Source: Sinorhizobium shofinae (lineage in GTDB: Bacteria; Pseudomonadota; Alphaproteobacteria; Rhizobiales; Rhizobiaceae). From it: a DNA stretch of 63,825 nucleotides. This document shows, one piece after another, positions 22,427 to 31,802 of this stretch. The notes beneath the pieces were generated by a model, which worked only from the letters and a program-made list of their open reading frames with translations, had not been told where the DNA came from and did not search any database. Numbering within the stretch: the first letter of the stretch is position 1; each line of letters starts with the position of its first letter. The stretch lies in contig MBFK01000069.1 of the NCBI GenBank assembly GCA_001704765.1, positions 1 to 63,825 on the forward strand. Reading direction: 5' to 3'. The position numbers and the translations under genes are program-made.

Positions 22427-22800
22427 ACTGAGGTCTTGCAAAACAGCGCAGCCGCCGGGTGCGTTGTTTTGCTTTTTCGGGACAAGCACGAAGACCTGGT
22501 CCGATCGGCGCCGCAGCTTTACATAAGGTATTGGTAGCGCTACCATTTCCAGTAGACGCCCCGGGAGGAGCCGGTCTGGCGTCAATGGACTTGCGTATCG
22601 ATAAGTCGTGCCGGATCGGCCACGGAAGCACTCGGATACAGGTGACGAAACCGAAAAGAGGCTTTGGAGCGTTCTGAAGCATCCAACTGCGCTCGTTTGG
22701 AAGGGTTCTGTGCTCCGGCCCGCAGGCGTGCCTGCGGCGAACAATCGATGGCTGTGCCCCGATCGATGCCCTGTCCTTCATGGTAACGGGAGGGAATTCG
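22427..22800. promoter_or_regulatory. Regulatory leader of the sugar ABC operon
   Basis: The 374-base gap holds the LacI-type operator at 22532-22545 and a hairpin CCGCAGGC-GT-GCCTGCGG at 22720-22737. It ends in GGGAGGG, the ribosome-binding site of the binding-protein gene. I see no gene in it. Confidence 0.55.
22532..22545. promoter_or_regulatory. LacI-family operator palindrome
   Basis: TGGTAGCGCTACCA is a perfect 14-base palindrome with the central CG and T/A-rich flanks typical of LacI-family operators. It lies 256 bases before the binding-protein start. The LacI gene at the end of the same operon is the obvious ligand-controlled repressor. Confidence 0.8.
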
Positions 22801-23925
22801 ATGACCATGTCATTCGTCAGCGGCATTCTCACGGTCGCTGCACTCGCACTTCTATCGACCACCGCCTCAGCAGAACCTGAAATCGTCAGCGGCCCGGCCG
22901 CAGATGCGGATTGCTTCGCGCCTTGGACGCCCGAGACGAAGTTTTTCAAGTTCGCGAAGAAGGAAGGCCCATATCGGATCGCGCTCGCCAATGGCTACAT
23001 CGCCAACACCTGGCGCATCCAGATGATCCAGACGGCGAAGGCCTATGCCGCGCAGCCGGACGTTGCGGCCAAGCTCAAGGAATTCAAGGTCGTCTCGACG
23101 GGCGAGGACGTCCCGGCGCAGATTTCGGCGATCAACAATTTCATCGACTCCGGCTATGACGCGATCATCGTCAATGCCCAGAACCCGACCGCCTTCGGGC
23201 CGGTCATCAAGAGGGCCAAGGAAGCGGGCGTCGTTCTCGTCGCCTTCGACAACATCCTCGATACCGAGGACGCGATAAACGTCAATGTCGACCAGAAGGG
23301 TTTGGGGGTGCTTTGGGCCAATTGGCTCGCCAAGCACCTTCCGGAAGGCGGCAAGATACTCGAGGTGCGCGGCGTTCCCGGTACCTCCGTCGACACCGAC
23401 CGCCACAACGGCATTCACGAGACATTCGCGGCGACCGGCAAAAAGTGGGAAGTCGTCGAGGTGCTCGGCAAATGGGACGATCCGACGGCGCAAAAGGCGA
23501 CGGCCGATGCGATCGCCGTCCATAAGAAGTTCGACGGCATTACCGCCCAGGGCGGCGACACCGGCGTCGTGCAGGCGATGATCGATGCCGCTCATCCTTT
23601 CGTGCCGTTCGGCGGCGAGACCGAAAACGGCTTCCGCAAATTCTGCGCCAAGCACTCTGCGGAAGGGCTGAAGTGCTCGTCTGCCGGTACCGGCCCGGCT
23701 CAAGTCGCGGTCGCCATCAAGACGGCGATTGCGGCACTCGAAGGCGAGGTCGTGCCACAGTCGATCAAGTTGCCGCTGGCGATCGTCGAGGATCCGAATT
23801 TCAAAGAGGGCCAGGACTATTATCCGGACCAATCCGACAATTTCTTCGTCGGCAACGCCTTCCCGACCTGCGGCATCAATTTCACTGCTCAGGAGATCAT
23901 GGGTCAGACCAAGGAGAACCAGTAG
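22801..23925 (+). CDS. Sugar ABC transporter substrate-binding protein (type 1 periplasmic fold)
   Basis: The 374-residue protein has a signal peptide at about residues 1-23 (TASA-EPE) and a periplasmic-binding fold of the ribose/galactose type (IALANGYIANTWRIQMIQTA, DAIIVNAQNP, VDTDRHNGIHETF, GKWDDPTAQKATADAI). ATG 22801 follows GGGAGGG. It is the first gene of a five-gene operon encoding a binding protein, double ATPase, two permeases and a LacI regulator. The substrate cannot be read from sequence; a pentose, cyclitol or similar polyol is typical of such clusters. Confidence 0.85.
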   Translation: MTMSFVSGILTVAALALLSTTASAEPEIVSGPAADADCFAPWTPETKFFKFAKKEGPYRIALANGYIANTWRIQMIQTAKAYAAQPDVAAKLKEFKVVSTGEDVPAQISAINNFIDSGYDAIIVNAQNPTAFGPVIKRAKEAGVVLVAFDNILDTEDAINVNVDQKGLGVLWANWLAKHLPEGGKILEVRGVPGTSVDTDRHNGIHETFAATGKKWEVVEVLGKWDDPTAQKATADAIAVHKKFDGITAQGGDTGVVQAMIDAAHPFVPFGGETENGFRKFCAKHSAEGLKCSSAGTGPAQVAVAIKTAIAALEGEVVPQSIKLPLAIVEDPNFKEGQDYYPDQSDNFFVGNAFPTCGINFTAQEIMGQTKENQ

Positions 23926-24001
23926 GGTTCTCGATCGGCCCTGAATTGCCGCGCACCTGGCGTGCGGCATGCTTACCACAAACCATGATCCGAGGCGCCT
24001 C

Positions 24002-25546
24002 ATGACCCCAGCAGAGACACCGCCGCCGCTCTTCCGGATGGAAGGTGTATCGAAGCGCTATGGCGGTGTCCGCGCACTGGAGAAGGCGCAACTCGAGGTG
24101 GCGCCGGGCCGAATTCATGCGATCCTCGGCGAAAACGGGGCCGGCAAGTCGACGCTCATCAAGATCATGGCCGGCGTGGTTGCACCGGACGAGGGGCGTA
24201 TCCTGCTCGACGGTCAAGAGGTGACTTTTCGATCGCCGGCGGAGGCCGCAGCGGCGGGCATTGCCTGCGTATTCCAGGAACTGTCGCTGATCCCGGACCT
24301 GAGCGTCGCCGACAATATAGTCCTTTCCAATCCGCCTCGCCGTTTCGGCATGATCGACCGGGGCGCCCAGCGGGCGCTGGCGGAGGAGGCCTTGGCGCGG
24401 GCCGGAGCCGAGGACATTCACCCGCGCGCCGCGGTGAAGGATCTGCCCTTGTCGCGCCGGCAGATGGTGGAGATCGCCAAGGCACTCGCCTCCAAGCCGC
24501 GCGCCCTGATCCTCGACGAGGCGACCTCGGCGCTGACCGCGGCCGATGTCGCCAAGGTCTTCGCTGTGCTGAAACGGCTGCGGGAAGAGGGGCTCGCTCT
24601 GCTTTATATTTCGCATCGCATGCATGAGATTGCCGAGCTCGCCGACACGTGCACGGTGTTTCGCAACGGCCGCAATGTCGCGACCTTCACGGCCGGCAGT
24701 CGCAGCAACAGCGAGATCATCGAGATGATGATCGGGCGCGAATACAGCAACGTCTTCCCCCCGCGCCAGCCGGTGGCCAAGCCTGCAAAAGCGCCGGTGC
24801 TCGAATGTCGAAATCTCGGCTGGACCGATCGGCTGCGCGAGATTTCCTTTTCGGTTGGCGAGGGAGAGGTCGTCGGCCTCGGCGGCCTCGAGGGCCAGGG
24901 CCAGCGGCTGCTCCTCCTCGCCCTCTTTGGCGTGTTGCGCGGAACGACCGGCTCGGTGCTCGTCGACGGATCGCCGGTAACGATCAGCGGTCCGGCGGTG
25001 GCGCGAAAACCCCCCCTCGCCATGGCGCTTATCCCAGAGGACCGCAAGACGGAAGGCTTGATGCTGCCGATGACGGTCCGGGAAAATCTCTCCTTTGCCG
25101 CCCTCGACCGGGTTTCGCGCGGCGGGGTCATCGACCGGACGAAGGAGGAGCAGTTGATCGACGACATGGTGCGGCTGCTGGAGATCAAGACCGCCGGTCT
25201 CGACATTCCGGTGGGCACGCTTTCCGGCGGCAACCAGCAAAAGGTGGTCATTGCTAAATGGCTGATGCGAAAACCGCGCATCATATTGCTTAACGATCCG
25301 ACACGCGGGATAGACGTCGGTACCAAGCAGGAGCTCTATCAATTGCTTCGCCGGCTGGCGCAGGCCGGTGCGGCGATCGTCTTCTATTCGACGGACTATG
25401 ACGAACTGATCGGTTGCTGCGACCGGGTGCTGGTTCTTTACGACGGTCGGGTCGTTCGCGAACTCGAGGGCGATACGATCAGCGAACGCGCACTGATCGC
25501 CAGCGCCCTGAACGTCGAGGCAGGGCAGGAGGGGTCGGCTATATGA
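24002..25546 (+). CDS. Sugar ABC transporter ATP-binding protein (two ATPase domains, RbsA/XylG type)
   Basis: The 514-residue protein carries two ABC domains in tandem. The first has Walker A GENGAGKS, a signature-like LSRRQMVEIAKAL and Walker B LILDEATSAL. The second has LSGGNQQKVVIAKWL and LLNDPTRGID, with a degenerate Walker A (GLGGLEGQG), the usual asymmetry in the RbsA family. I chose ATG 24002; an ATG 33 bases upstream lacks a better ribosome site. It energises the two following permeases. Confidence 0.9.
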   Translation: MTPAETPPPLFRMEGVSKRYGGVRALEKAQLEVAPGRIHAILGENGAGKSTLIKIMAGVVAPDEGRILLDGQEVTFRSPAEAAAAGIACVFQELSLIPDLSVADNIVLSNPPRRFGMIDRGAQRALAEEALARAGAEDIHPRAAVKDLPLSRRQMVEIAKALASKPRALILDEATSALTAADVAKVFAVLKRLREEGLALLYISHRMHEIAELADTCTVFRNGRNVATFTAGSRSNSEIIEMMIGREYSNVFPPRQPVAKPAKAPVLECRNLGWTDRLREISFSVGEGEVVGLGGLEGQGQRLLLLALFGVLRGTTGSVLVDGSPVTISGPAVARKPPLAMALIPEDRKTEGLMLPMTVRENLSFAALDRVSRGGVIDRTKEEQLIDDMVRLLEIKTAGLDIPVGTLSGGNQQKVVIAKWLMRKPRIILLNDPTRGIDVGTKQELYQLLRRLAQAGAAIVFYSTDYDELIGCCDRVLVLYDGRVVRELEGDTISERALIASALNVEAGQEGSAI

Positions 25547-26523
25547 GCGAGTGGCGCTATTGGTTGAATGAGCAGCGCGGCACCCTCACGGGGCTTGCAA
25601 TCTTCCTCGTGATGTTCGTCATCTATGTCGCCAACCACCCGGCCGGGTTCACCGCCAATGTCGTGCACACCGCCGCCAACAAGGGCGTGCTGCTCGCCTT
25701 TGTCGCCATGGCGCAGGCGCTGGTGGTGATTACCGCCGGAATCGATCTGTCGGTCGGAATGATCCTGGTGCTCACCAATTGCCTTGCCTCCTGGATCGTC
25801 GTCGGCGGCGCCGTGCCGACCGCCCTTGGCGTGGTGGCCGTGCTGTCAACTGGCGTGCTTTGCGGTGCGATCAACGGGATCCTAGTCATTTACGGCCGTC
25901 TGCAGCCGATCGTCGCGACGATCGCGACCGGAGCCGTCTATTTCGGGCTGGCGCTGCTCTTGAGACCCTTTCCCGGCGGCTCCGTCAACGAGGACCTTGC
26001 CGATGCGCTGACCGGTCGGCTCTTCGGCGTCATCCCATCGAGCCTCGTCGCCTTGGCGGCGGTCGTCGTGCTTATCTGGCTGCCCTTCCGACGTTCCGTG
26101 GCGGGGCGAGCGGCCTATGCGGCGGGGTCTTCCGAGTCGGCCGCCTTCATGTCCGGCGTGCCGATCCGGCGTGGCAAATTCGCGGCCTATTTGCTGGGCG
26201 GGTTGCTCGCCGGAATGGGAGGCCTGTTTCTCACTTTCTTCACCTATACAGGCGAGGCGGCCTATGCCAGCGGTAGCGCCTATACGCTCTGGTCGATTGC
26301 CGCGGTCGTCCTCGGCGGCGTGTCGCTCTACGGCGGCCGCGGCAGCGCCGTTGGGGCGATCTTCGGCGCCTTTGCGGCCCGCACCACCGGCGACATGCTG
26401 TTTGCCTTCGACGTCGATCCACTCTGGCAGCCCTTGCTCCAGGGCGTTGTGCTGATGATCGCGGTCAGCATCGGCTCGCTGGCGCTGCTACGCGTGCGAA
26501 ACCGTCTGGACTGGTTCCGATGA
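25543..26523 (+). CDS. Sugar ABC transporter permease 1 (RbsC type)
   Basis: The 326-residue permease with about eight to ten helices carries the family motif ITAGIDLSVGMILVLTNC and the C-terminal AAVVLGGVSLYGGRGSAVGA. Its ATG overlaps the ATPase stop (ATGA). It shares the operon with a second, different permease, so the membrane part is likely a heterodimer. Confidence 0.88.
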   Translation: MSEWRYWLNEQRGTLTGLAIFLVMFVIYVANHPAGFTANVVHTAANKGVLLAFVAMAQALVVITAGIDLSVGMILVLTNCLASWIVVGGAVPTALGVVAVLSTGVLCGAINGILVIYGRLQPIVATIATGAVYFGLALLLRPFPGGSVNEDLADALTGRLFGVIPSSLVALAAVVVLIWLPFRRSVAGRAAYAAGSSESAAFMSGVPIRRGKFAAYLLGGLLAGMGGLFLTFFTYTGEAAYASGSAYTLWSIAAVVLGGVSLYGGRGSAVGAIFGAFAARTTGDMLFAFDVDPLWQPLLQGVVLMIAVSIGSLALLRVRNRLDWFR

Positions 26524-27512
26524 GCGAGACATCCGAAAACCACGTCTCGATGAGGACACGCCTGCCGAGCTTCATTCGCCGCGCGGACCCTGCCGTGCTC
26601 ACCGCTTTCGGCTGCATTCTGCTTCTACTGTTTCTTGGCAGTCTCTACTCGAGCAACTTCCTCTCGCCCGATTACCTGCTCCAGCAGCTCAAGGTCGCGT
26701 CCTTTCTCGGGGTGGTGGCTGCCGGGATGATGGTCGTCATCCTCCTCGGCCACATCGACCTTTCCGTTCCCTGGGTGATGACGGCCGGCGCCATGATGGC
26801 CTGCGCCGTGGCTGGGTTTGGCAATACCGGCTCCGTTGCCGCCATCCCTGTCGGCATTCTCTGTGGCGTGGCCTTCGGCCTCCTGAACGGCATCGGCGTC
26901 GCCTATCTGCGCATTCCTTCGATGATCGTCACGCTCGCCTCCAATGTCGTGGCGCAAGGGCTGATGGTCGTCTATACCGGCGGCTTCTCGCCCCAGGATT
27001 CCGCACCGCCCGCAGTGCGCTGGCTCGCGACCGGCGCGGTCGTTCCGGGCCTGCCGAACGCCATCCTCGTCTGGTTGGCGATCAGCGCGGCGATGGTGTT
27101 CCTGTTGACGCGTACCGCCTTCGGCCGCGCCGTCTATGGCATCGGCAACAGCGAGCGTGCTGCATTTCTCTCCGGCGTCGCCACCCGAAGCGTCGTGATG
27201 ATCGCCTTCGTCGTTTCAGGCGCCTTGAGCGCCTTTGGAGGCGTGCTGCTTGCGGGCTATGCCTCGAAGGCGGCGCAGGCGATGGGTGACGCCTATCTGT
27301 TGCCCTCGATCGCAGCCGTCGTGCTCGGCGGCACATCGATCCTCGGCGGCCGCGGCTCCTATCTCGGCACGGTCGCCGGGGTGATCCTGATCACGCTCCT
27401 GCAATCCATCCTCTCGGTCATGCAGATGCCAGAGGCGGGCCGCCAAATCGTCTACGGCGTCGTCATTATCGCGATGCTGCTGCTCTACGGCCGCGCGCCG
27501 CCGAACCGCTGA
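26520..27512 (+). CDS. Sugar ABC transporter permease 2 (RbsC type)
   Basis: The 330-residue paralogue of the preceding permease has LLGHIDLSVPWVMTAGAMM and AAVVLGGTSILGGRGSYLGT. Its start overlaps the previous stop by four bases. About ten hydrophobic segments fit the branched membrane-spanning permease family. Confidence 0.88.
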   Translation: MSETSENHVSMRTRLPSFIRRADPAVLTAFGCILLLLFLGSLYSSNFLSPDYLLQQLKVASFLGVVAAGMMVVILLGHIDLSVPWVMTAGAMMACAVAGFGNTGSVAAIPVGILCGVAFGLLNGIGVAYLRIPSMIVTLASNVVAQGLMVVYTGGFSPQDSAPPAVRWLATGAVVPGLPNAILVWLAISAAMVFLLTRTAFGRAVYGIGNSERAAFLSGVATRSVVMIAFVVSGALSAFGGVLLAGYASKAAQAMGDAYLLPSIAAVVLGGTSILGGRGSYLGTVAGVILITLLQSILSVMQMPEAGRQIVYGVVIIAMLLLYGRAPPNR

Positions 27513-27607
27513 CATCGCGGCAGCAGGCGGCCCAGGCAAGACAGCTTGGCCGATCCCTTTGGCGGCCTTCAACTCACTGTCATGAAAGCGCGATAGGGGG
27601 TGGCCGG

Positions 27608-28594
27608 ATGGCGACATTGCAACAGATAGCCTTCCATGCCGGCTGCTCGCTGGCGACGGTTTCGCGCGTCCTTAAGGGGGAGGGCCCGGTCAGCGAGGAA
27701 ATGGTGCGCCGCGTGCGCCGCGCCGCAGCCGAACTCGGCTATAGGACCTCGTCTTCCGGGGGTGGACCCAGCCTGCGCAATCGCCCGGTCGTCGGCGTGC
27801 TGGTCCCGAGCGTCGTCAATCCCGTCTTTGCCGCCTCGCTCGCCGGTATCCAGCATCGCATGCAGGCCGCCAAGCACGGCGTTCTGATCGCCCAGTCGAA
27901 CTACGACCCGGCCTCGGAAGCGCGCGCGGTCGCCGCACTCCTGGAGCAGCGCCCAACGGGGCTCATCCTGACGCTCTGCAATGCCGAAACCAGCGAGGCG
28001 CTGTCGGCAGCCCTGCCGCCGACGGTCCTGCTCAACAACCGGCCGGTGCCACGCTTTCCGGCCGCCGTGACCGTCGATAATTACCGCGCCGGCTACGAGA
28101 TCGCCCGCCATATGCTTGACCACCGGCATCGCCATATCCTGTTCGTCTCCGGCTATTTCGCGTCTTCCGACCGCGCGCGCCTGCGTTACGAGGGCTATTG
28201 CGCAGCGATGAAGGAGGTCGGGCATGCGTCGTTGCCGGCAATAGAAATCCCTTTCGTCGACGGTTACGAGCATCTGGATCTCTCCAGCGCGATGGAGAGG
28301 CACCGGCCGACGGCGATCATCGCATCCAACGACCTTCTCGCGGTGGGCGTCGTTGCGGCGCTGAGGCGGGAAGGTTTGGCGGTGCCGGGCGATGTTTCCG
28401 TCGCGGGTTTCGACGGGATCGCGATCGGCCGCCTGATGAACCCGCCACTGGCGACGATGGCGATGCCGGACGGCGACATGGGCGTTGCGGCCGCCGCCAT
28501 GCTGCTCGATATCGCCGAAAACGCCTCCGGGTACCGACATCTCTGTCTCGATCATCGGCTTTATCCGGGTGGGACGGTAAGGATGGCCAGTTGA
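27608..28594 (+). CDS. LacI-family transcriptional regulator
   Basis: The 328-residue regulator has an N-terminal LacI helix-turn-helix (TLQQIAFHAGCSLATVSRVL, hinge-helix region VRRAAAELGYR) and a periplasmic-binding-like ligand domain (VVGVLVPSVVNPVF, ASNDLLAVGVV, VAGFDGIAIG). It lies 95 bases after the second permease on the same strand, with GGGGG upstream. It probably binds the palindrome at 22532-22545 and represses the transporter operon. Confidence 0.9.
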   Translation: MATLQQIAFHAGCSLATVSRVLKGEGPVSEEMVRRVRRAAAELGYRTSSSGGGPSLRNRPVVGVLVPSVVNPVFAASLAGIQHRMQAAKHGVLIAQSNYDPASEARAVAALLEQRPTGLILTLCNAETSEALSAALPPTVLLNNRPVPRFPAAVTVDNYRAGYEIARHMLDHRHRHILFVSGYFASSDRARLRYEGYCAAMKEVGHASLPAIEIPFVDGYEHLDLSSAMERHRPTAIIASNDLLAVGVVAALRREGLAVPGDVSVAGFDGIAIGRLMNPPLATMAMPDGDMGVAAAAMLLDIAENASGYRHLCLDHRLYPGGTVRMAS

Positions 28595-28632
28595 CCAACG
28601 GAAGAAACGCTCCGCCGGTCTTTCAGGTTAAG

Positions 28633-28735
28633 TTTGCCCCTCACCCTAACCACCCTCTCCCCGCAAGCGGGGCGAGGGGACTGGGAGCGCGCGGCTTGTA
28701 CCTTCTCCCCGCGTGCAGGGAGAAGGTACCGGCAG
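28633..28735. repeat. RIME-like palindromic intergenic repeat
   Basis: The stretch contains two hairpins: CCCTCTCCCCGC with GCGGGGCGAGGG (28653-28678, one mismatch) and TACCTTCTCCC with GGGAGAAGGTA (28699-28728, perfect). It opens with TTGCCCCTCACCCTA, which recurs at 37958. It lies between convergent genes, as rhizobial mosaic elements usually do, and may end transcription from both sides. Confidence 0.7.
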
Positions 28736-28768
28736 GTCGACAAGAGGGCGTTGCTCGTTTCCCTCCCG

Positions 28769-30034
28769 TCAACTGCGCGGCAGCAGGCTTTCCACTTCCG
28801 CAGCGGCGTCATCAAGCGCTTCGTCAGGTCTTGCCGACTGCTCGACGACGCGCGAGAGGTTCTCGACGATCGACTGGGTAACCTTGACGCCGTTGGTGCC
28901 GGGGAAGGCGTACCACGGGATCATGCGCGGCATCTGCTCGAGACCGGCGCGAAACAGCGGGTTCTCCTTGTAGAAGTTCGCGAGATAGTCCGGCGAGTTG
29001 GCGGCGAGTTCGTTGTTCGGCACGTAGCCGGTGCCAGGAACGACGACCGAGGCGCCATAGGGACCGGCCGCGAATTTGGCGAACTTCCAGGCCGCTGCCT
29101 GCTTTTCGGAGTCGCGCGTCAGGATCACGACGGCATTGCCGCCGGTCGGCAGATTGCCGTTCACCGGGTCGATCAGCGGAATATGCGCTGTGCGCAGGTC
29201 GAATTTTCCGCCGACATTCTTGATCGTGTTGCGCAGCGCACCGGTCGTCTGGAAGGCGAAGCCGACCTTGCCGGCGACGAAAGCCTGTTCGCCGGCCTGC
29301 TTGGTCAGCACCGGCAGGCCGCCTTCTTTCACCATGCGGTCGAGCACTTCGATCGCCTTCCGGCCTTCCGGACCGTTGAAGGCGATCTTGGTCTCGTCCT
29401 CGGTGAGCATGCGCCCGCCGGCGCCGAAGAGGAGGGCGGAGAACATCCAATCGTCGCCCTGCCACCGGAAGTCGATGCCTTCGACGCCGTCGCCGAGTGC
29501 CTTGATCTTGCCACCGAGCGCGATCACCTCGTCCCAGGTCTTCGGCGGATTGTCCGGGTCGCCGCCGGCTTTGCGGACGAGATCGGCGTTGTAGTACATG
29601 ATCGGGTTGGAGGTCGCGAAGGCGAGGCCGACCTGTTTGCCGCCGACCTGGGCAAGTTTCAGGATGTTCTCTGAAAAGCCCTGCTCGGCCATATTGCCGT
29701 CGTTGGCGATGAACGGTCCGAGGTCGACTGGAATGTCGCGTTCGTTGACCATGCGCAGGCGGTTGAGGCCGATGAAGGTGACATCGGGCATCTCGGCCGT
29801 GCCGGCCTGGCGCATGATCGTCTGGATGCCTTCCTCGTAAGTGGCGGAAGGATTGGCAAAGGTGATCTTGATGTCCGGATTTTCCTCCATGAACTTCTTG
29901 GAGATCGTGTCCATCACGTCCTTGAAGAAGCCGGGCATCGGATAGTGCACCGTCAGCACCGTTTCGGCCTGAGCCGGGACGGCGAAGCTCATCGATACCG
30001 CCGCGGCGGCGAGAAGTTGCCTGAAATGTTTCAT
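28769..30034 (-). CDS. ABC transporter substrate-binding protein, Ugp/MalE-like
   Basis: The 421-residue periplasmic protein has a signal peptide (about residues 1-23, PAQA-ETV) and the extracellular solute-binding family 1 fold (TWDEVIALGGKI, NPIMYYNADLVRKAGG, GKVGFAFQTTGAL, GGNAVVILTRDSEKQAAAWKF). ATG 30034 follows AGGAG. It is the last gene of a five-gene operon with two permeases, an ATPase and a metallophosphoesterase. The layout resembles glycerol-3-phosphate or glycerophosphodiester uptake, but the binding site was not assigned. Confidence 0.85.
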   Translation of the reverse strand: MKHFRQLLAAAAVSMSFAVPAQAETVLTVHYPMPGFFKDVMDTISKKFMEENPDIKITFANPSATYEEGIQTIMRQAGTAEMPDVTFIGLNRLRMVNERDIPVDLGPFIANDGNMAEQGFSENILKLAQVGGKQVGLAFATSNPIMYYNADLVRKAGGDPDNPPKTWDEVIALGGKIKALGDGVEGIDFRWQGDDWMFSALLFGAGGRMLTEDETKIAFNGPEGRKAIEVLDRMVKEGGLPVLTKQAGEQAFVAGKVGFAFQTTGALRNTIKNVGGKFDLRTAHIPLIDPVNGNLPTGGNAVVILTRDSEKQAAAWKFAKFAAGPYGASVVVPGTGYVPNNELAANSPDYLANFYKENPLFRAGLEQMPRMIPWYAFPGTNGVKVTQSIVENLSRVVEQSARPDEALDDAAAEVESLLPRS

Positions 30035-30057
30035 GACGTTCTCCTGTTTCGAACCGG

Positions 30058-30894
30058 TCAGCCCTTGAGACCGGTCATGGTTATGCCCTCGACGAAGCGT
30101 TTCTGCGCGAGCAGGAAGACGGCGACGAGGGGAAGGGTGATGATCAGTGTGGCAGCCATCAGCGCGCCGTAGTCGTCGCCGGCTTCGGCGGCGCGGAAAT
30201 AGAGAAGACCGAGCGGCGGGGTGGCAAAGTCCTGATTGGTCACCACCACCAGCGGCCAGAAAAGGTCGTTCCAGTGCGCCACCACCGAGAAGATCGCAAA
30301 GGCGGTAATAGCCGGCCATGCATTTGGCACGATGACTCGGGCGACGATCCCCACCTCCGACATGCCGTCGAGGCGCGCAGCGTGGATCAGGTCGTCCGGA
30401 ATGGCGCGGAAGAACTGCAGGAACAGGAAGATCGCGAAAACCGAGATCGAGAAGGGCGCGACGAGTGCCGTGTAGCTGTTGAGGACGGCGAGCCGGTCGA
30501 AGGCGACGTAGAGCGGCAGCGCGGTAGCGTGGATCGGCACGAGCAGCCCCAGCATCACCAGCACCATCATGAGGCGTGCGGCGCGGAATTTGAGCTTTGC
30601 CATGGCGTAGGCACAGGGGATGGCGACGACGACCTGGACGACGAAGATCAGCGCGCAGACGATCACGCCGTTCATGAGCAGTGTCGTCATGGAGACGCGC
30701 GACAGCGCCTTGCCGAAATTCTCCAGATAGGACCATTGCTCGGGGATCAGCGAGAGCGAGGAGGAAAAGATCTCGCTTTGCGCCTTGCCGGCGGTCGAAA
30801 TCATGAAGATGTAGGGCGCGAGGAAGATGAGCGCTCCGATCGACAGGACTGTGAACCGCAGGACGCGGCCGAGAGTTAGGGCGTGCGCGGTCAT
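30058..30894 (-). CDS. ABC transporter permease, UgpE/MalG-like
   Basis: The 278-residue inner-membrane permease has about six helices and the EAA-type coupling motif HAARLDGMSEVGIVARVIVP, followed by HWNDLFWPLVV typical of MalG/UgpE. Its start overlaps the stop of the upstream permease gene by four bases. Confidence 0.88.
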   Translation of the reverse strand: MTAHALTLGRVLRFTVLSIGALIFLAPYIFMISTAGKAQSEIFSSSLSLIPEQWSYLENFGKALSRVSMTTLLMNGVIVCALIFVVQVVVAIPCAYAMAKLKFRAARLMMVLVMLGLLVPIHATALPLYVAFDRLAVLNSYTALVAPFSISVFAIFLFLQFFRAIPDDLIHAARLDGMSEVGIVARVIVPNAWPAITAFAIFSVVAHWNDLFWPLVVVTNQDFATPPLGLLYFRAAEAGDDYGALMAATLIITLPLVAVFLLAQKRFVEGITMTGLKG

Positions 30895-31802
30895 GCGTAA
30901 TGCACCTTGCGATCGAGGACGCGGTATTGGAGGAACATCAGGACGACGAGAATGGCGAGGAAGACGACCGTCATCGCCGAGGCATAGCCGACCCGGAGAT
31001 AGACGAAGCCTTCCTGGTAGATGGTGAAGAGCAGCACCTCGGAGGCCTTGTTCGGCCCGCCTTCGGTGAGCGTCTTGACCGTTTCGAACACCTTGACCGA
31101 GTTGATGATGCTGATCGTGGTGACGAAAAGCGTCGTCGGCCCGAGCATCGGCCAGGTGACGAGGCGGAAGCGGTCGAACCAGGACTTGGCGCCATCCACT
31201 TCCGCGGCGGCATAGAGTTCCCGCGGTATGGCGGTCAGCCCGGCAAGGAACAGCACCATGTTGAAGCCGACGGATTGCCAGATGCCGATGATCGAAAGGC
31301 CGTAGAGCACGGTGCCGGAGGCGCCGAGCCAGTTCGGTCCGGCAATTCCGAAATGGGCGAGAAACGTGTTTATCGGCCCGATGCTCGGATGGAAGAGGAA
31401 TTGCCAGACCGTTGCCATGGCCACCAGCAGTGAGGCGACGGGCAGAAAATAGACAGTGCGGAAGAAGGCTTTGGCGCGTTTCTCCGCTTCAATGAGGAGG
31501 GCGATGGCGAGCGCCAGTATGAGCGAGGCCGGGGTTACGATCGCCGTATAGATGGCAGTGTTCCAGAGCGAGCGGCGAAAGGTCCGGTCGCCAATCAGCT
31601 CCGCGTAGTTCTCCAAGCCGACGAAGCGGAAGCCGCTATAGCCGAGCTCGAAATCGGTGAAGCCGAGGATGATGACGGCAAGCGTCGGCAACAGGATGAA
31701 GAGGAACAAAAGCACGATCGCCGGGGCGGCGAGCAGCCAGGCGACCAGCGCCTCGCGCCGGTCGGCTGGGGCGATCGCCATGTCCATCGTGACGCTAGCC
31801 AT
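30891..31802 (-). CDS. ABC transporter permease, UgpA/MalF-like
   Basis: The 303-residue permease has about six helices and the coupling motif YAAAEVDGAKSWFDRFRLVT, as in MalF/UgpA proteins. It overlaps the ATPase stop by eight bases on one side and the next permease by four on the other, so the operon is tightly coupled. Confidence 0.88.
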   Translation of the reverse strand: MASVTMDMAIAPADRREALVAWLLAAPAIVLLFLFILLPTLAVIILGFTDFELGYSGFRFVGLENYAELIGDRTFRRSLWNTAIYTAIVTPASLILALAIALLIEAEKRAKAFFRTVYFLPVASLLVAMATVWQFLFHPSIGPINTFLAHFGIAGPNWLGASGTVLYGLSIIGIWQSVGFNMVLFLAGLTAIPRELYAAAEVDGAKSWFDRFRLVTWPMLGPTTLFVTTISIINSVKVFETVKTLTEGGPNKASEVLLFTIYQEGFVYLRVGYASAMTVVFLAILVVLMFLQYRVLDRKVHYA

